Position numbers and translations under genes: made by a program. A DNA stretch of 64,000 nt, taken from the NCBI RefSeq assembly GCF_900142655.1, contig NZ_FRBQ01000004.1, forward strand, positions 214,089 through 278,088, written 5' to 3'. Source of the stretch: Phytopseudomonas punonensis. GTDB taxonomy: Bacteria > Pseudomonadota > Gammaproteobacteria > Pseudomonadales > Pseudomonadaceae. Below are positions 9,186 to 17,516 of the stretch, in pieces. The notes under the pieces were generated by a model that was given only the letters and a program-made list of their open reading frames with translations, was not told the DNA's origin and ran no database searches. Each line of letters begins with the position of its first letter. Positions within the stretch are counted from its first letter, which is position 1.

Positions 9186-9455
9186 CTAGCGCGTCCAGGC
9201 AGGGAAATTGTCCAGCACATGGCTTGCCAGCGCCGCCACCTGGGTGGCCAGCAGCGGGCCGATCAGCACCAATACCAGCAGCACCGCCACCAGCTTCACG
9301 GCTTGCGGCAGGGTCTGGTCCTGGATCTGGGTAAGCGCCTGCAGCAGGCCGACACCGAGACCGATGAGAATGGCCACGCCCAGTGCCGGGGCGCTGAGCA
9401 ACAGCACGGTCATCAGTGCCTGTTTCATCAACGACAGAAATACGTCCTGGCCCAT
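9186..9455 (-). CDS. sctS: T3SS export apparatus membrane protein SctS
   Basis: This 89-residue FliQ/YscS/HrcS family protein has two hydrophobic helices (QALMTVLLLSAPALGVAIL and AVKLVAVLLVLVLIGPLLAT) joined by the conserved loop GLLQALTQIQDQTLPQAVK. It is part of the SctRST export gate. The gene lies 3 bases from sctR and 3 bases from sctT in one operon. Length and motif match the family. Confidence 0.95.
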   Translation of the reverse strand: MGQDVFLSLMKQALMTVLLLSAPALGVAILIGLGVGLLQALTQIQDQTLPQAVKLVAVLLVLVLIGPLLATQVAALASHVLDNFPAWTR

Positions 9456-9458
9456 GCT

Positions 9459-10118
9459 TCACCCTGCCCCATAGCTGAGAATCAGGCCGTGCATCAGCCG
9501 TGACCAGCCGCTGACGGCGACGAACAGAAAGATCTTCAGGGGAATCGAGATCAGCGTCGGCGACACCATCATCATGCCCATGGCCATCAGCACGTTGGCC
9601 ACCAGCAGGTCGATCACCAGGAAGGGAATGTAGAGCAGAAAGCCGATCTCGAAGGCACGGGTCAGCTCGGAACTGACGAACGCCGGAATCAGCACCACCA
9701 GATCGTCGTCGCGCAGGTCGGCGCGGGCCTCCTCGGACCACACGGTCTCGGTGGCCTGCACGAAGAAGGCGCGCTCGGACGGGTTGGCGAAGCGTGACAG
9801 GTGGGTCTGCAAGGGCGCATGCAGGGCATCGCCCAACTCGCGCAACTCCTCGGCGTTCTGCAGACTGATCGAGCGGCCCTCCACCTCGCGGTACATCTCG
9901 CCGATCAGCGGCGTGGTCACGTACACCGCGAGGATCAGGGCGATGCCGTAGAGCACCAGGTTCGGCGGCGTCTGCTGCACGCCCAGGGCATTGCGGATCA
10001 GGAACAGCACCACGGAGATTTTCAGAAAGCCGGTCAGGGTCACCACCGCCAGGGGAACCAAGCCGATCGTGGTGACGACCAGGATGATTTCCAGCAGGTT
10101 AGGTTGGTAATCCGTCAT
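9459..10118 (-). CDS. sctR: T3SS export apparatus membrane protein SctR
   Basis: This 219-residue FliP/YscR/HrcR family protein has hydrophobic segments near residues 8-40, 55-75, 155-185 and 190-212. The conserved family blocks are present: GFLKISVVLFLIRNALG, then PAFVSSELTRAFEIGFLLYI, then ANVLMAMGMMMVSP. Five copies of SctR normally form the core of the export gate with SctS and SctT. The start overlaps the end of sctQ by four bases, indicating coupled translation. Confidence 0.96.
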   Translation of the reverse strand: MTDYQPNLLEIILVVTTIGLVPLAVVTLTGFLKISVVLFLIRNALGVQQTPPNLVLYGIALILAVYVTTPLIGEMYREVEGRSISLQNAEELRELGDALHAPLQTHLSRFANPSERAFFVQATETVWSEEARADLRDDDLVVLIPAFVSSELTRAFEIGFLLYIPFLVIDLLVANVLMAMGMMMVSPTLISIPLKIFLFVAVSGWSRLMHGLILSYGAG

Positions 10119-11119
10119 AGGCTGGCGAACCGGGTCAGGCGCACCCCCAGCCCATCGCCAATGGCGACCAGCTCGCCGCGCCCTACGCAGCGGCCATTTA
10201 CCAGCAGCTCGACCTGCTGAACATCAGCGTCGGGCAATGCCAGCACGCTGCCCTCGCCCAGCTCGCGTAGCTGCCCCAGCGGCAGCTCCAGGCTGCCGAT
10301 CTGGCAGACCACGGTCAGCGGCACATCGTCCAGTTGCGCATCATCGGCGTCTTGCCCCATGGCGTTCTCCATCGTCGGGTTGATCGGTTGCAGGGCTTCG
10401 AGCAGTTGCAAGCCGGATTGCTGGCGTTTGAAACGGGCCTGTCGGTGGCCGCCCGCGAGCACCAGCAGGCCGTCGGCAGCCGCCGGGCAGTCGAGCATCA
10501 GCACGTCGCCCGGCCGCAGGCTGCGCAGCTCGCCCAGGCTCAGGGTCTGCCAGCCGCGCTGAAGGTGCAGGCCCAGCTGCAAGGTCGGCAGCGGATGACG
10601 CGCCACCGGCAGGTAGCGCTCCAGCAGATCGGCGACGCCTTGCGCGGCGGCATGGCTCAGTTGCAGGGTAAGCGTGCCCAACGGCGCACCGTCTGCACTC
10701 AGTTGCAGATTGAGCATGAAGTCACCGGGCTGCGAATCGGCGTCCAGGCTCAGCGGTTGGCCCAGGGCGGCTTCGAGCGGTTCGATCCAGGGCAGCAGCG
10801 CCTTTTCCAGCAGCACGCTCTGCAACGCCGGCGGCAGGCCCTGAAAGTCGCGCTGCAGCGCCAGCGATGCCAGCAACCGCTCGAGCAAGTCGGCACCCAG
10901 GTGCAGGTGCAGCGCGGCCGTGCCCAGACGCCCCGGCACGACGCAGGCGGCGTCGGGCTGAGGCGGACCGCCGATGACTACCTCGAGCTGCACACCCGCG
11001 ATCTGGCCCTGCCAGGGCTGGCGCCGGCGCAGCAGCCGATTGAGCAGCGCCTGCCTGGTGACATCGAGTGACGGCAACAGGGGCAACACCGGCGCGGGCA
11101 GCGATTGGCAACAGTTCAT
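10115..11119 (-). CDS. sctQ: T3SS cytosolic sorting-platform protein SctQ
   Basis: This 334-residue protein has the two-part layout of YscQ/HrcQ/RhcQ: a divergent N-terminal part and a C-terminal SpoA (FliM/FliN C-terminal) domain, here PLTVVCQIGSLELPLGQLRE to the end. SctQ forms pods under the injectisome, binding SctK, SctL and the ATPase SctN. The gene is unsplit, unlike hrcQA/hrcQB in some Hrp systems. It overlaps sctO upstream and sctR downstream by 4-5 bases. A second internal start with its own ribosome site (see 10358-10370) may give a separate SpoA-only protein. Confidence 0.9.
   Translation of the reverse strand: MNCCQSLPAPVLPLLPSLDVTRQALLNRLLRRRQPWQGQIAGVQLEVVIGGPPQPDAACVVPGRLGTAALHLHLGADLLERLLASLALQRDFQGLPPALQSVLLEKALLPWIEPLEAALGQPLSLDADSQPGDFMLNLQLSADGAPLGTLTLQLSHAAAQGVADLLERYLPVARHPLPTLQLGLHLQRGWQTLSLGELRSLRPGDVLMLDCPAAADGLLVLAGGHRQARFKRQQSGLQLLEALQPINPTMENAMGQDADDAQLDDVPLTVVCQIGSLELPLGQLRELGEGSVLALPDADVQQVELLVNGRCVGRGELVAIGDGLGVRLTRFASL
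10358..10370 (-). promoter_or_regulatory. Internal ribosome-binding site and start within sctQ
   Basis: On the minus strand GGAG (10370-10367) is followed after six bases by an in-frame ATG (10360-10358) opening MGQDADDAQLDD. Translation from here would give an 81-residue protein covering only the C-terminal SpoA domain (10115-10360). In Yersinia YscQ, Salmonella SsaQ and Shigella Spa33 such an internal product is made and needed for assembly. The site is seen in the sequence; its use is inference. Confidence 0.5.
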
Positions 11120-11586
11120 CGATGCAGGGCTCCATGGGGACGGTCTTCAGCCAGGCTTTCCTCGCGGGCCTCGGCAGAGCGCTGCTGGCGGCGCACATGC
11201 TGTTGCAGCAAGGGCTCCAGCGCCTCGCACTGCAACTGCCGACGCAGCCAGAACTGTTGGGCCTGGTCACGGCCGGCCTGCACCTCGGCCAGCTGGCGGG
11301 AGGCTTCGCCGGCCTGCTGCGCCAGGTGGCTGCGTTGCGCTTCGAGTGCGTCGAGCAGCTCCAGTGCGTTGCGGTACTGCCCCACCGGCAGCGCCCCCGC
11401 GGTGAGCAGGGCCTGCAGTTGCCCGGCCTCGCCGTCGAGCAGCGCCAGGGCCTCGCTGACCCGCGCCTGGGCGCACTGCAGTTCGGCGGCAGCCTGCTGG
11501 CAGCGCACCTGCCAACCGGCCAGCTGTGCTTCGGCGCGGCGCACACGCAGGCGGCGCAGCGCGTCCAGCTGCTCGACGGCGCTCAC
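11116..11586 (-). CDS. sctO: T3SS stalk protein SctO
   Basis: This 156-residue protein is almost entirely charged, Gln- and Ala-rich coiled coil (MSAVEQLDALRRLRVRRAEA onward), like YscO/HrpO/Y4yJ and flagellar FliJ. These proteins sit in the central channel of the SctN hexamer and link it to SctV. The family has little sequence conservation, so the call rests on length, coiled-coil character and its fixed place between sctN and sctQ, with four-base overlaps on both sides. Confidence 0.8.
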   Translation of the reverse strand: MSAVEQLDALRRLRVRRAEAQLAGWQVRCQQAAAELQCAQARVSEALALLDGEAGQLQALLTAGALPVGQYRNALELLDALEAQRSHLAQQAGEASRQLAEVQAGRDQAQQFWLRRQLQCEALEPLLQQHVRRQQRSAEAREESLAEDRPHGALHR

Positions 11587-12905
11587 CCGAGCACCTTGCG
11601 CAGCGCACGCAGGGTGTCGTCGAAGCCACTGGGCTCGGCGGCATCCTGACGCAGGAACTGTTCGATGGCGTCCTGACGGGCGATTGCCTCGTCGGCCAAT
11701 GGATCGCTGCCGGCCACGTAGTCGCCGGTGCGCAGCAGCAGCTCGATGTCGGCATACCGCGCCATCAGGGCGCGCAGGTGGCCGGCCAGTTGCCGCTGTT
11801 CGGGCTCGACCACGCGATCCATCAGGCGACTACGGCTCTGCAGTACGTCGATGGCCGGGAAATGGTTGCGCTGGGCCAGCTCGGCGCTGAGCACCAGGTG
11901 CCCGTCGAGGATCGAGCGTACTTCCTCGGCCACCGGGTCGAGGGACGCATCGCCCTCGGTAAGCACCGTATACAGCGCCGTGATGCTGCCGGTGGACGCC
12001 GGCCCCGAGCGTTCCAGCAAGCGTGGCAGGGCAGAAAACAGCGACGGTGGATAACCGCGGCGGGTCGGCGGCTCGCCGATGGCCAGGCCGATCTCGCGCT
12101 GGGCGCGGGCGAAGCGGGTCAGGCTGTCGAGCAGCAAGAGCACATGGCGGCCCTGATCGCGGTGGTATTCGGCGTGGGCGGTGGCCACCAGCGCTGCCTT
12201 GACCCGCTCGGTGGCCGGGCGATCCGAGGTGGCGACCACGGCCACGGTACGCGCTCGCGCCTCCGCGCCCAGGTGGACGTCGAGCAGCTCACGCACCTCG
12301 CGGCCGCGCTCGCCGATCAGGCCGATGACGATTACCTGGGCTTCGCTGCGCCGCACGATGCTGGCCAGCAACGACGACTTGCCCACCCCGGGCTCGCCAA
12401 AAATGCCCATGCGCTGCCCGCGCGCCACGGTGAGCAGGCCGTCGATGGCGCGGATGCCCAGTGGCATCGGCTGGGCGACGATCTGCCGGGAAAAGGGTGC
12501 AGGCGGCTCGGCCTGCAGCGGGTAGCGCTGCAACCCGCTGACCGGCGCACCGCCATCGAGCACGTCGCCCAGGGGGCCGATCACCCGCCCCAGCAAGGCA
12601 TCGCCGACCAGCACGCTCTGGCTCTCGCCAGTGGCGACGATTTCGGTACGGGTCGACAGCCCCTCCAGGGAACCGACGGGCGAGAGAATCGCCTCATCGC
12701 CATCGAACCCTACCACCTCGGCGGTGAGCACCCGCCCGCTGGCCGGGTCGCTGAGCCGACACAATTCGCCGATGCCGACATTCGGCACGCTGGCCTGGAT
12801 CAGCGTGCCGCGGATGCTGCGAATGCGCCCGCGTAACGGCCGCGGCTGGGCATCGGCCAGGCGCGCGCTGAGGGTCGGCAGCAGGTCACGCAGAGGGGCG
12901 TTCAT
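11583..12905 (-). CDS. sctN: T3SS ATPase SctN
   Basis: This 440-residue FliI/YscN/HrcN-type ATPase has Walker A GEPGVGKSSLL near residue 168 and Walker B region HVLLLLDSLTRFARAQREI near residue 250, followed by the YPPSLFSALPRLLERSG segment typical of the family. It forms a hexamer at the cytosolic face of the injectisome, separates substrates from chaperones and energises export. The N-terminal ~90 residues are the beta-barrel hexamerisation domain. The gene overlaps sctL by 20 bases and sctO by four. Confidence 0.97.
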   Translation of the reverse strand: MNAPLRDLLPTLSARLADAQPRPLRGRIRSIRGTLIQASVPNVGIGELCRLSDPASGRVLTAEVVGFDGDEAILSPVGSLEGLSTRTEIVATGESQSVLVGDALLGRVIGPLGDVLDGGAPVSGLQRYPLQAEPPAPFSRQIVAQPMPLGIRAIDGLLTVARGQRMGIFGEPGVGKSSLLASIVRRSEAQVIVIGLIGERGREVRELLDVHLGAEARARTVAVVATSDRPATERVKAALVATAHAEYHRDQGRHVLLLLDSLTRFARAQREIGLAIGEPPTRRGYPPSLFSALPRLLERSGPASTGSITALYTVLTEGDASLDPVAEEVRSILDGHLVLSAELAQRNHFPAIDVLQSRSRLMDRVVEPEQRQLAGHLRALMARYADIELLLRTGDYVAGSDPLADEAIARQDAIEQFLRQDAAEPSGFDDTLRALRKVLG

Positions 12906-13485
12906 CGCCGCCCTCCAGACTGCCGGGCAACAGTGCCTGGCGCAGCCCTTGAAGCTGGGTATGCAGATCCAGTTCGACGCTGGCCTGGGGGCTGCTCAAC
13001 CGTGCATGACCGGCAGCGAGACCGTCATCGGCCTCCACGTCGAGGCGCTCGCCGAGGTCGCTCAGTTGCTCGCGCACGGCGTCGAGCTGATCCGGCCGCA
13101 CCTGCAGGCGCAGCCGCTGGGCGTGGCGAAAGGCACCCAGTGCCTGGCGCGTGCACCGCGCCAGACGGGTGGCGTCGTCCAGCTCGCCGATCACCTGCCG
13201 GGCGATGCCCAACGCCAGGTCGGCCATCTGCGCTTCGAGGCCGGCCAGGTAGTCATCGACCTGCTGCGACGTGCGCGCCAGCAACTGCGCCGCCTCGCGT
13301 TGTCCTTCGGCGAGACCGGCCGCGAGGCCCTCGTCGCGCGCCTGGTCACGCAATTGCTGCAAGGCCGCCTGGGTGCGCTCGGCCTCCTCGCGGGCGGCCT
13401 GCATAAAGTCGTAGCCGTCGAGCCACTGCGCCGCCTCCTCGGCGCGCAGGATGCGCTGGCCCGGCTTGCCTGGCAGCGTACTCAT
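12886..13485 (-). CDS. sctL: T3SS stator protein SctL (NolV-like)
   Basis: This 199-residue protein has an Ala/Glu/Gln-rich coiled coil (~25-85) followed by a FliH/V-type-ATPase-E-like domain (LALGIARQVIGELDDATRLA). SctL links the ATPase SctN to the SctQ pods and regulates ATPase activity. The start at MSTLPGKPGQRIL overlaps the sctK stop by four bases. Position directly before sctN and overall composition match NolV/RhcL of rhizobial clusters. Confidence 0.85.
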   Translation of the reverse strand: MSTLPGKPGQRILRAEEAAQWLDGYDFMQAAREEAERTQAALQQLRDQARDEGLAAGLAEGQREAAQLLARTSQQVDDYLAGLEAQMADLALGIARQVIGELDDATRLARCTRQALGAFRHAQRLRLQVRPDQLDAVREQLSDLGERLDVEADDGLAAGHARLSSPQASVELDLHTQLQGLRQALLPGSLEGGDERPSA

Positions 13486-14108
13486 GCAGCGCCTCGCTCG
13501 GCAGGGTGATTGATGGCGAGGGCGACCTGGCGCACCAGTTGGACGTCATCGGCACTGCCGTTCGAGAGAGGCTCGGCCAAACCGAAGCGCAGGCGCAACC
13601 AGCCCTGCAGGGCCGGCGGCTGGGCCGCCAGCCAGGCCTCCAGGCAGCGCTGGCCGTCCGCCTCGATGGCAGCCAGCAAGGCATCGCCGGTCATCAACAT
13701 GGGTGTGCCGGCCGGGGTTTCGCGCCAGCCAATGGCAAGGTCGTAGGTGGCATCGCCCAAGCGCTCGCGCAGCTGCTGCACCAGCGGGCCGCGAATTTCC
13801 CGGGCCAGGGCGACGGCATGCCGGCAGGCACCACAGGCGCTGACCAGTCGGCTAAAGGCTGGCGGCGGCAGGAGCAGCACCGGCAGGTCGTCATCTGCCA
13901 CCTCGCCGACGTCGCTCAACGGCTGCAACCCGTAGTAGGAAACCAGCAGCTCGCCAAGACGGGCTTCAAAGCGCTGCTGCTCGATCAGTTCGAGCACCCG
14001 GTCACGGGGTAGCGCACCGAGCAACGCGGCCTCCAGGCAATCACGGGCGACGAATGCCATCGGCCGGGCCAGCAGCAGGCGCAAGGCCTCGCGCACCCCC
14101 TGGCTCAC
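13482..14108 (-). CDS. sctK: T3SS sorting-platform protein SctK (NolU-like)
   Basis: I place the start at GTG 14108, which overlaps the sctJ stop (GTGA), giving 208 residues (MSQGVREALRLLLARP...). A longer open frame to 14252 runs inside sctJ and is not needed. The protein is Leu/Ala-rich and mostly helical, with a Cys pair (SACGACRHA) near residue 115. SctK caps the cytosolic pods and connects them to SctD. Gene order J-K-L-N equals rhcJ-nolU-nolV-rhcN. Similarity in this family is weak, so position carries much of the weight. Confidence 0.75.
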   Translation of the reverse strand: MSQGVREALRLLLARPMAFVARDCLEAALLGALPRDRVLELIEQQRFEARLGELLVSYYGLQPLSDVGEVADDDLPVLLLPPPAFSRLVSACGACRHAVALAREIRGPLVQQLRERLGDATYDLAIGWRETPAGTPMLMTGDALLAAIEADGQRCLEAWLAAQPPALQGWLRLRFGLAEPLSNGSADDVQLVRQVALAINHPAERGAA

Positions 14109-14890
14109 TCGCTTTCCCTCAACACGTAGGTGCCCTGCCCCTGGCGCTCGCGCCACAGTAACCAGCCCAGGGCGCCGGCCATGCCGAGCAGCAGCAACAA
14201 GCCGCCGAAAAACAGGGTGCGTGCCCGCGACACGCTCTCGTCGAGCATCCACACGCCGAGAAAGGAGCTCAGCGGCGGCCGTGCATCGTCACGCCGGTTG
14301 CGCGCTGCGGCCTTGATCGCGGTGACCGATACACCGTCGTAGTTGAGCCCGGAAATACTGTTGGCAACCAGGGTCTTGATCTGTGGAATCAACTGGTCGA
14401 TGTCGGTATCGGCTTCGTAACGAATCAGCACCGATGCCGATGATGGCGAGATCACCCGCTTGAGCAGGTCGTTGTCGGGCAGCACCACGTGCACCCGCGC
14501 CGAAAGCACGCCATCGATCTGCGACACGGTGTGCGACAGTTCTTCGCTGAGCGCATAGACCATCTGCGCCCGCTCCTGCACCGGCGAGGACACCAGGCCG
14601 TTGTTCTTGAATACCTCGCCCATATTGGAAAACTGCTGCTGCGGCAGGCCGGCTTCGTCGAGCAGGGCGACGGCCTCGGACAATCGCTCCTGGGGCACGC
14701 TGACGGTAATGCGGCCATCCTCCTGCACCTGGCGCTGGGCGGCGATGCCCTCGCGCAGCAGGGCGGCGACCATGCTGTTGGCTTCACGCTCGCTGAGGTT
14801 GCTGTACAGCACCATGCCGTCGCAGGCCTGCAGCAACAGCATCATCAGCAACAGCGCGAACCACCGCAAAGGATGCCCACGCATACTCAC
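14105..14890 (-). CDS. sctJ: T3SS inner-membrane ring lipoprotein SctJ
   Basis: This 261-residue YscJ/PrgK/HrcJ homologue has a lipoprotein signal ending in LLLQAC (Cys 23), two ring-building domains (for example RVHVVLPDNDLL and ASVLIRYEADTDIDQLIPQI) and a C-terminal membrane helix (LFFGGLLLLLGMAGALGWLL). It forms the inner ring of the basal body with SctD. It overlaps sctI and sctK by four bases each. Confidence 0.96.
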   Translation of the reverse strand: MSMRGHPLRWFALLLMMLLLQACDGMVLYSNLSEREANSMVAALLREGIAAQRQVQEDGRITVSVPQERLSEAVALLDEAGLPQQQFSNMGEVFKNNGLVSSPVQERAQMVYALSEELSHTVSQIDGVLSARVHVVLPDNDLLKRVISPSSASVLIRYEADTDIDQLIPQIKTLVANSISGLNYDGVSVTAIKAAARNRRDDARPPLSSFLGVWMLDESVSRARTLFFGGLLLLLGMAGALGWLLWRERQGQGTYVLRESE

Positions 14891-15300
14891 TGGCCCCTTA
14901 GCAGGGTGTTGGCGGAGCCGGAAATCTGCGTGGCGCCACGTACCACCATCTGGGTCTCGATGGAGTAGTCAAATACCCGGCTGAGTGAGCCGACCAGGCG
15001 GTCGATCTGCTGCTCGTTGACCTTGCCCGGCTCGACCCCGGCGCCCTTGTCCACCTGCGCACTGCTGATGTAAGGCGTGCGCTCCACCGCGGCACTGTCG
15101 GAAAAACCCTTGGAGCGGTCGATGAAACCGTTGAGCCGCTCCATGAGGTTTTCGCCGATCTGATTCGGGCTCGCGCCCTGGGGCATGCCCTTGGCCTGGC
15201 TGGCCATATGCTCGAACAGGTTCTGCGACACCTGGGCGACATCCTGCCCGGCGGCCGCCGGGGTCGCCGTGGCGACTGCTGCACTGACTGTCATGGCCAA
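14887..15300 (-). CDS. sctI: T3SS inner-rod protein SctI (NolB-like)
   Basis: This 137-residue protein has an Ala/Thr-rich, unstructured N-terminus and a helical C-terminal segment (QQIDRLVGSLSRVFDYSIET, then QMVVRGATQISGSANTLLRG) in the pattern of inner-rod proteins (YscI, HrpB, NolB). It would form the adapter between export gate and needle, and is itself secreted early. It lies directly before sctJ, with a four-base overlap, as in rhizobial clusters. Confidence 0.8.
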   Translation of the reverse strand: MAMTVSAAVATATPAAAGQDVAQVSQNLFEHMASQAKGMPQGASPNQIGENLMERLNGFIDRSKGFSDSAAVERTPYISSAQVDKGAGVEPGKVNEQQIDRLVGSLSRVFDYSIETQMVVRGATQISGSANTLLRGQ

Positions 15301-15309
15301 TCCCCGTGG

Positions 15310-15510
15310 TTATTCTTCGTCGTCCGCGGTGGCTTCCTTGAGAATCTCCTGGGCCCGCGGCATGACGATGAACTGGCCACCGAGGATGATCGCCTGGGTG
15401 ATCATGTCTTCGGTCATCGCGTCCCCCTGGGCGTTTTCCAGCGCCTGGTCGAATTCGGCTTCAGGGGTGTTCTGGGGGCTGGTGTTGCCATCTACCTGGG
15501 TGACTGCCAT
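15310..15510 (-). CDS. Small acidic T3SS-operon protein, unknown
   Basis: This 66-residue protein starts at ATG 15510 (MAVTQVDGNTSPQNTPEAEF) with GGAGAG upstream. It is acidic, with one amphipathic or weakly hydrophobic helix (MITQAIILGGQFIVMPRAQE) and an acidic tail. It lies between sctC1 and sctI, nine bases before sctI. I do not recognise a family. Position and size would suit a needle-like subunit, an early substrate or a chaperone partner, but none of the usual needle-protein motifs is visible. Confidence 0.7.
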   Translation of the reverse strand: MAVTQVDGNTSPQNTPEAEFDQALENAQGDAMTEDMITQAIILGGQFIVMPRAQEILKEATADDEE

Positions 15511-15534
15511 GGGTTCTCTCCTGTCGTCTGAGGT

Positions 15535-16206
15535 TTATTCGTCCGTATCCTTGACCACCTGGATGCCGGCACTGCCGCGGAACACCCGCACGCCTCGCTC
15601 GCGAACCACTTCGGGCTCGGCGACCACCGGGCTCTGCAGTTGATCGATACGTTGCTGAACCAGCGCCATGTAGGGCGGCGGCCCGGAAATCAGCATGCCG
15701 TCACCGTGAAAGCTGCTGCGCAGCGACAGGTGCTTGCCTGCTACACCCAGCTCGTCCAACGCGGTCTGCAGCTCGTCGAGCTGAAAGCCGCTGGGTTCGA
15801 ACTGGCGAATCTCGATTTCTTCCTCACTGTTCACATGCAGCATGTTGCCGTCGAAAAACCAGGTCAGGCCGCCGTTACCGCACAAGGCGTCGAGAAACTC
15901 GCCGGCACTAGCCGCACGCAGGTTGCTCTGGGCGCGGCCCTTGACCCGATTGGAAATCGCCATCGGCAGGCCAAGGTTGCGCCCGAAGGCCTCCAGAGTG
16001 CTGCGCAGGTCCTGGTTGATCACCACATAGTCGTAAGGCTGATCGAACCATGGCGGCGTTACCTCGGCGTGGGCCGTACCCGCACTGCCCGCCAACAACA
16101 GCACGGCCAGCGCCAGGCAACGCCCGATGGAGCCACTATCGGCGCAGGCAGGTCGATGAAACAACCGCCGCCCGGCAACAATCACAAGATTTCGCAGCCC
16201 CTTCAC
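15535..16206 (-). CDS. sctC1: N-terminal secretin fragment SctC1 (RhcC1-like)
   Basis: I choose GTG 16206 as start because AGGGGG lies seven bases upstream; the longer open frame to 17106 runs antisense through a real gene. The product has 223 residues: a signal peptide (LALAVLLLAGSAGTAHA), then an STN/N0-like domain (DLRSTLEAFGRNLGLPMAIS) and a second ring-type domain (GFQLDELQTALDELGV). No secretin pore domain follows. It therefore matches the RhcC1 half of the split rhizobial secretin; the pore half is at 17513. It heads the sctC1-sctU operon. Confidence 0.85.
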   Translation of the reverse strand: MKGLRNLVIVAGRRLFHRPACADSGSIGRCLALAVLLLAGSAGTAHAEVTPPWFDQPYDYVVINQDLRSTLEAFGRNLGLPMAISNRVKGRAQSNLRAASAGEFLDALCGNGGLTWFFDGNMLHVNSEEEIEIRQFEPSGFQLDELQTALDELGVAGKHLSLRSSFHGDGMLISGPPPYMALVQQRIDQLQSPVVAEPEVVRERGVRVFRGSAGIQVVKDTDE

Positions 16207-16272
16207 AGATCCCCCTGAAGCTGGCTCTATAGAATGCCGTGCACGTGCCGAACCAACCCAGGAGCACCGCCC

Positions 16273-17076
16273 TTGCCGTCGATTTCCACCCGTTGCATCC
16301 TGCTTGCCAGCCTTGCCCTGCTGGGCGCCTGCAGTAACCACTCGCCGAGCACGCCCGCACCAGCCGGCGATGAGGCCTACCAGCGGCTGATGAAACTGGC
16401 CGGCGATGTCGAATCGCGCGGTGACCGCGGCACCGCCGCGACGCTCTACCAGAGGGCTGCGGAGCAACCGGGGGCGGGCTTCGAAGCCTGGCAGCGGCTG
16501 GGCCATGCGCGACTGGAGAGCGGCAACATCCAGGGCGCCGAGCCGGCCTACCAGAAGGCCGTCGCGCTGGAGCCGGACAACCCGCTGGGCCTGCTCGGCC
16601 TGGGCACCGCGCAGCTGCGCCTGGGCTACCCGGAGCGCGCCCAGCCGCTGCTGGAAAGTGCCGCCCGGCAATTGCCCAACGATGCCCAGGCCTTTGCTCG
16701 CCTGGGCGCCGCCGAGGCGCAGCTGGGCAATGTCACGGCCATGCAGAACGCCTTCGCCACGGCACGCCGGCTGGCCCCCGATGACCTCGATGCGCGCAGC
16801 AACCTGGCCCTGGCCTATGCGCTCAACGGCGACACGGGCAATGCCCTGCGCGAGATCGCCGGCATCGACCGTGCGCCCACCGCGCAGTTGCGCCATCAAC
16901 GCAACGCGCTGTTGGTTCAGGTATTGGCGGGCGCGCAGGGCAAACCGGCCAGCGTGCAGCTCGACGACACCAGCGCCACCCAGCGCCAGGCGCTGATCGC
17001 CGAGGCGCAGCGTATCGCCGCCATCCGCGACCCCGCCGAACGCGCCAGGGCCCTGGGGCTCAGCGCGGGGCAGTAG
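16273..17076 (+). CDS. TPR lipoprotein, TadD-like
   Basis: I choose TTG 16273 with GGAG at 16261-16264, which gives a proper lipoprotein signal (CILLASLALLGAC, lipid Cys 20) and 267 residues. An upstream ATG at 16234 lacks a ribosome site. The mature protein has about four TPR units (for example GFEAWQRLGHARLESGN, then EPAYQKAVALEPDNPLGLLG). TadD proteins of Tad pili have this same layout. It is the only plus-strand gene inside the machinery cluster and sits exactly between the two secretin halves. It may act as a pilotin or assembly factor for the secretin; that is inference. Confidence 0.8.
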   Translation: MPSISTRCILLASLALLGACSNHSPSTPAPAGDEAYQRLMKLAGDVESRGDRGTAATLYQRAAEQPGAGFEAWQRLGHARLESGNIQGAEPAYQKAVALEPDNPLGLLGLGTAQLRLGYPERAQPLLESAARQLPNDAQAFARLGAAEAQLGNVTAMQNAFATARRLAPDDLDARSNLALAYALNGDTGNALREIAGIDRAPTAQLRHQRNALLVQVLAGAQGKPASVQLDDTSATQRQALIAEAQRIAAIRDPAERARALGLSAGQ

Positions 17077-17102
17077 AACCTGCTGCCGGGTGATGGCGAG
17101 GC

Positions 17103-17516
17103 TCATTGCCCGCCTCCGGTATCGCTCTGCGCGGCCTGCTCCTGACGACGGCGGCGCTTCTCGTCGGCCTCGAAACCTTCCAGGTACGACTGCGCCGCGC
17201 GGCCCACCGGCGCGGCCAGGGTCGGCCCGGTCTGCCGGCCACGCAGCAGATCACCACGGCGCTCGACCATCTGCAGCAGATTGGCGTTGTTGGCGCAGCC
17301 AGGCGGCAGAGGTAGCAGCTCACGCTCGTCGACTGGCTGGCCCTCATCCGTGACGCGACGGCAGGCATCCGGCACCAGCAACGTCTGGCCATTACCGTCG
17401 ACGATGGTCTGGTAACCAGGGGAATAGTCTGGCGCCCGCAACTCGGTCTGGCAGGCGCCCAGCAGCAGGCAGGTGGACAGCAGGCCCAGACGAGTCATCA
17501 CGGCACTCCCGTTCAT
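17103..17516 (-). CDS. CpaD-like outer-membrane lipoprotein
   Basis: This protein of up to 137 residues has a lipoprotein signal (LGLLSTCLLLGAC). Start choice is between ATG 17516, which overlaps the sctC2 stop as ATGA, and the internal ATG at 17498, which gives a shorter signal. The C-terminal half shows the CpaD pattern GCA...NL..MV....DL...R....P..A.......Y..G (PPGCANNANLLQMVERRGDL). CpaD partners the Tad-pilus secretin CpaC/RcpA, and here the protein is coupled to a CpaC-like secretin gene. A role in secretin assembly is inferred. The match is from remembered motif spacing and needs an HMM test. Confidence 0.6.
   Translation of the reverse strand: MNGSAVMTRLGLLSTCLLLGACQTELRAPDYSPGYQTIVDGNGQTLLVPDACRRVTDEGQPVDERELLPLPPGCANNANLLQMVERRGDLLRGRQTGPTLAAPVGRAAQSYLEGFEADEKRRRRQEQAAQSDTGGGQ

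Noticed and set aside
16207..17106. N-terminal extension of the sctC1 frame up to 17106
   Set aside because: It runs antisense through the TadD-like gene, and GTG 16206 has a strong ribosome site and signal peptide.
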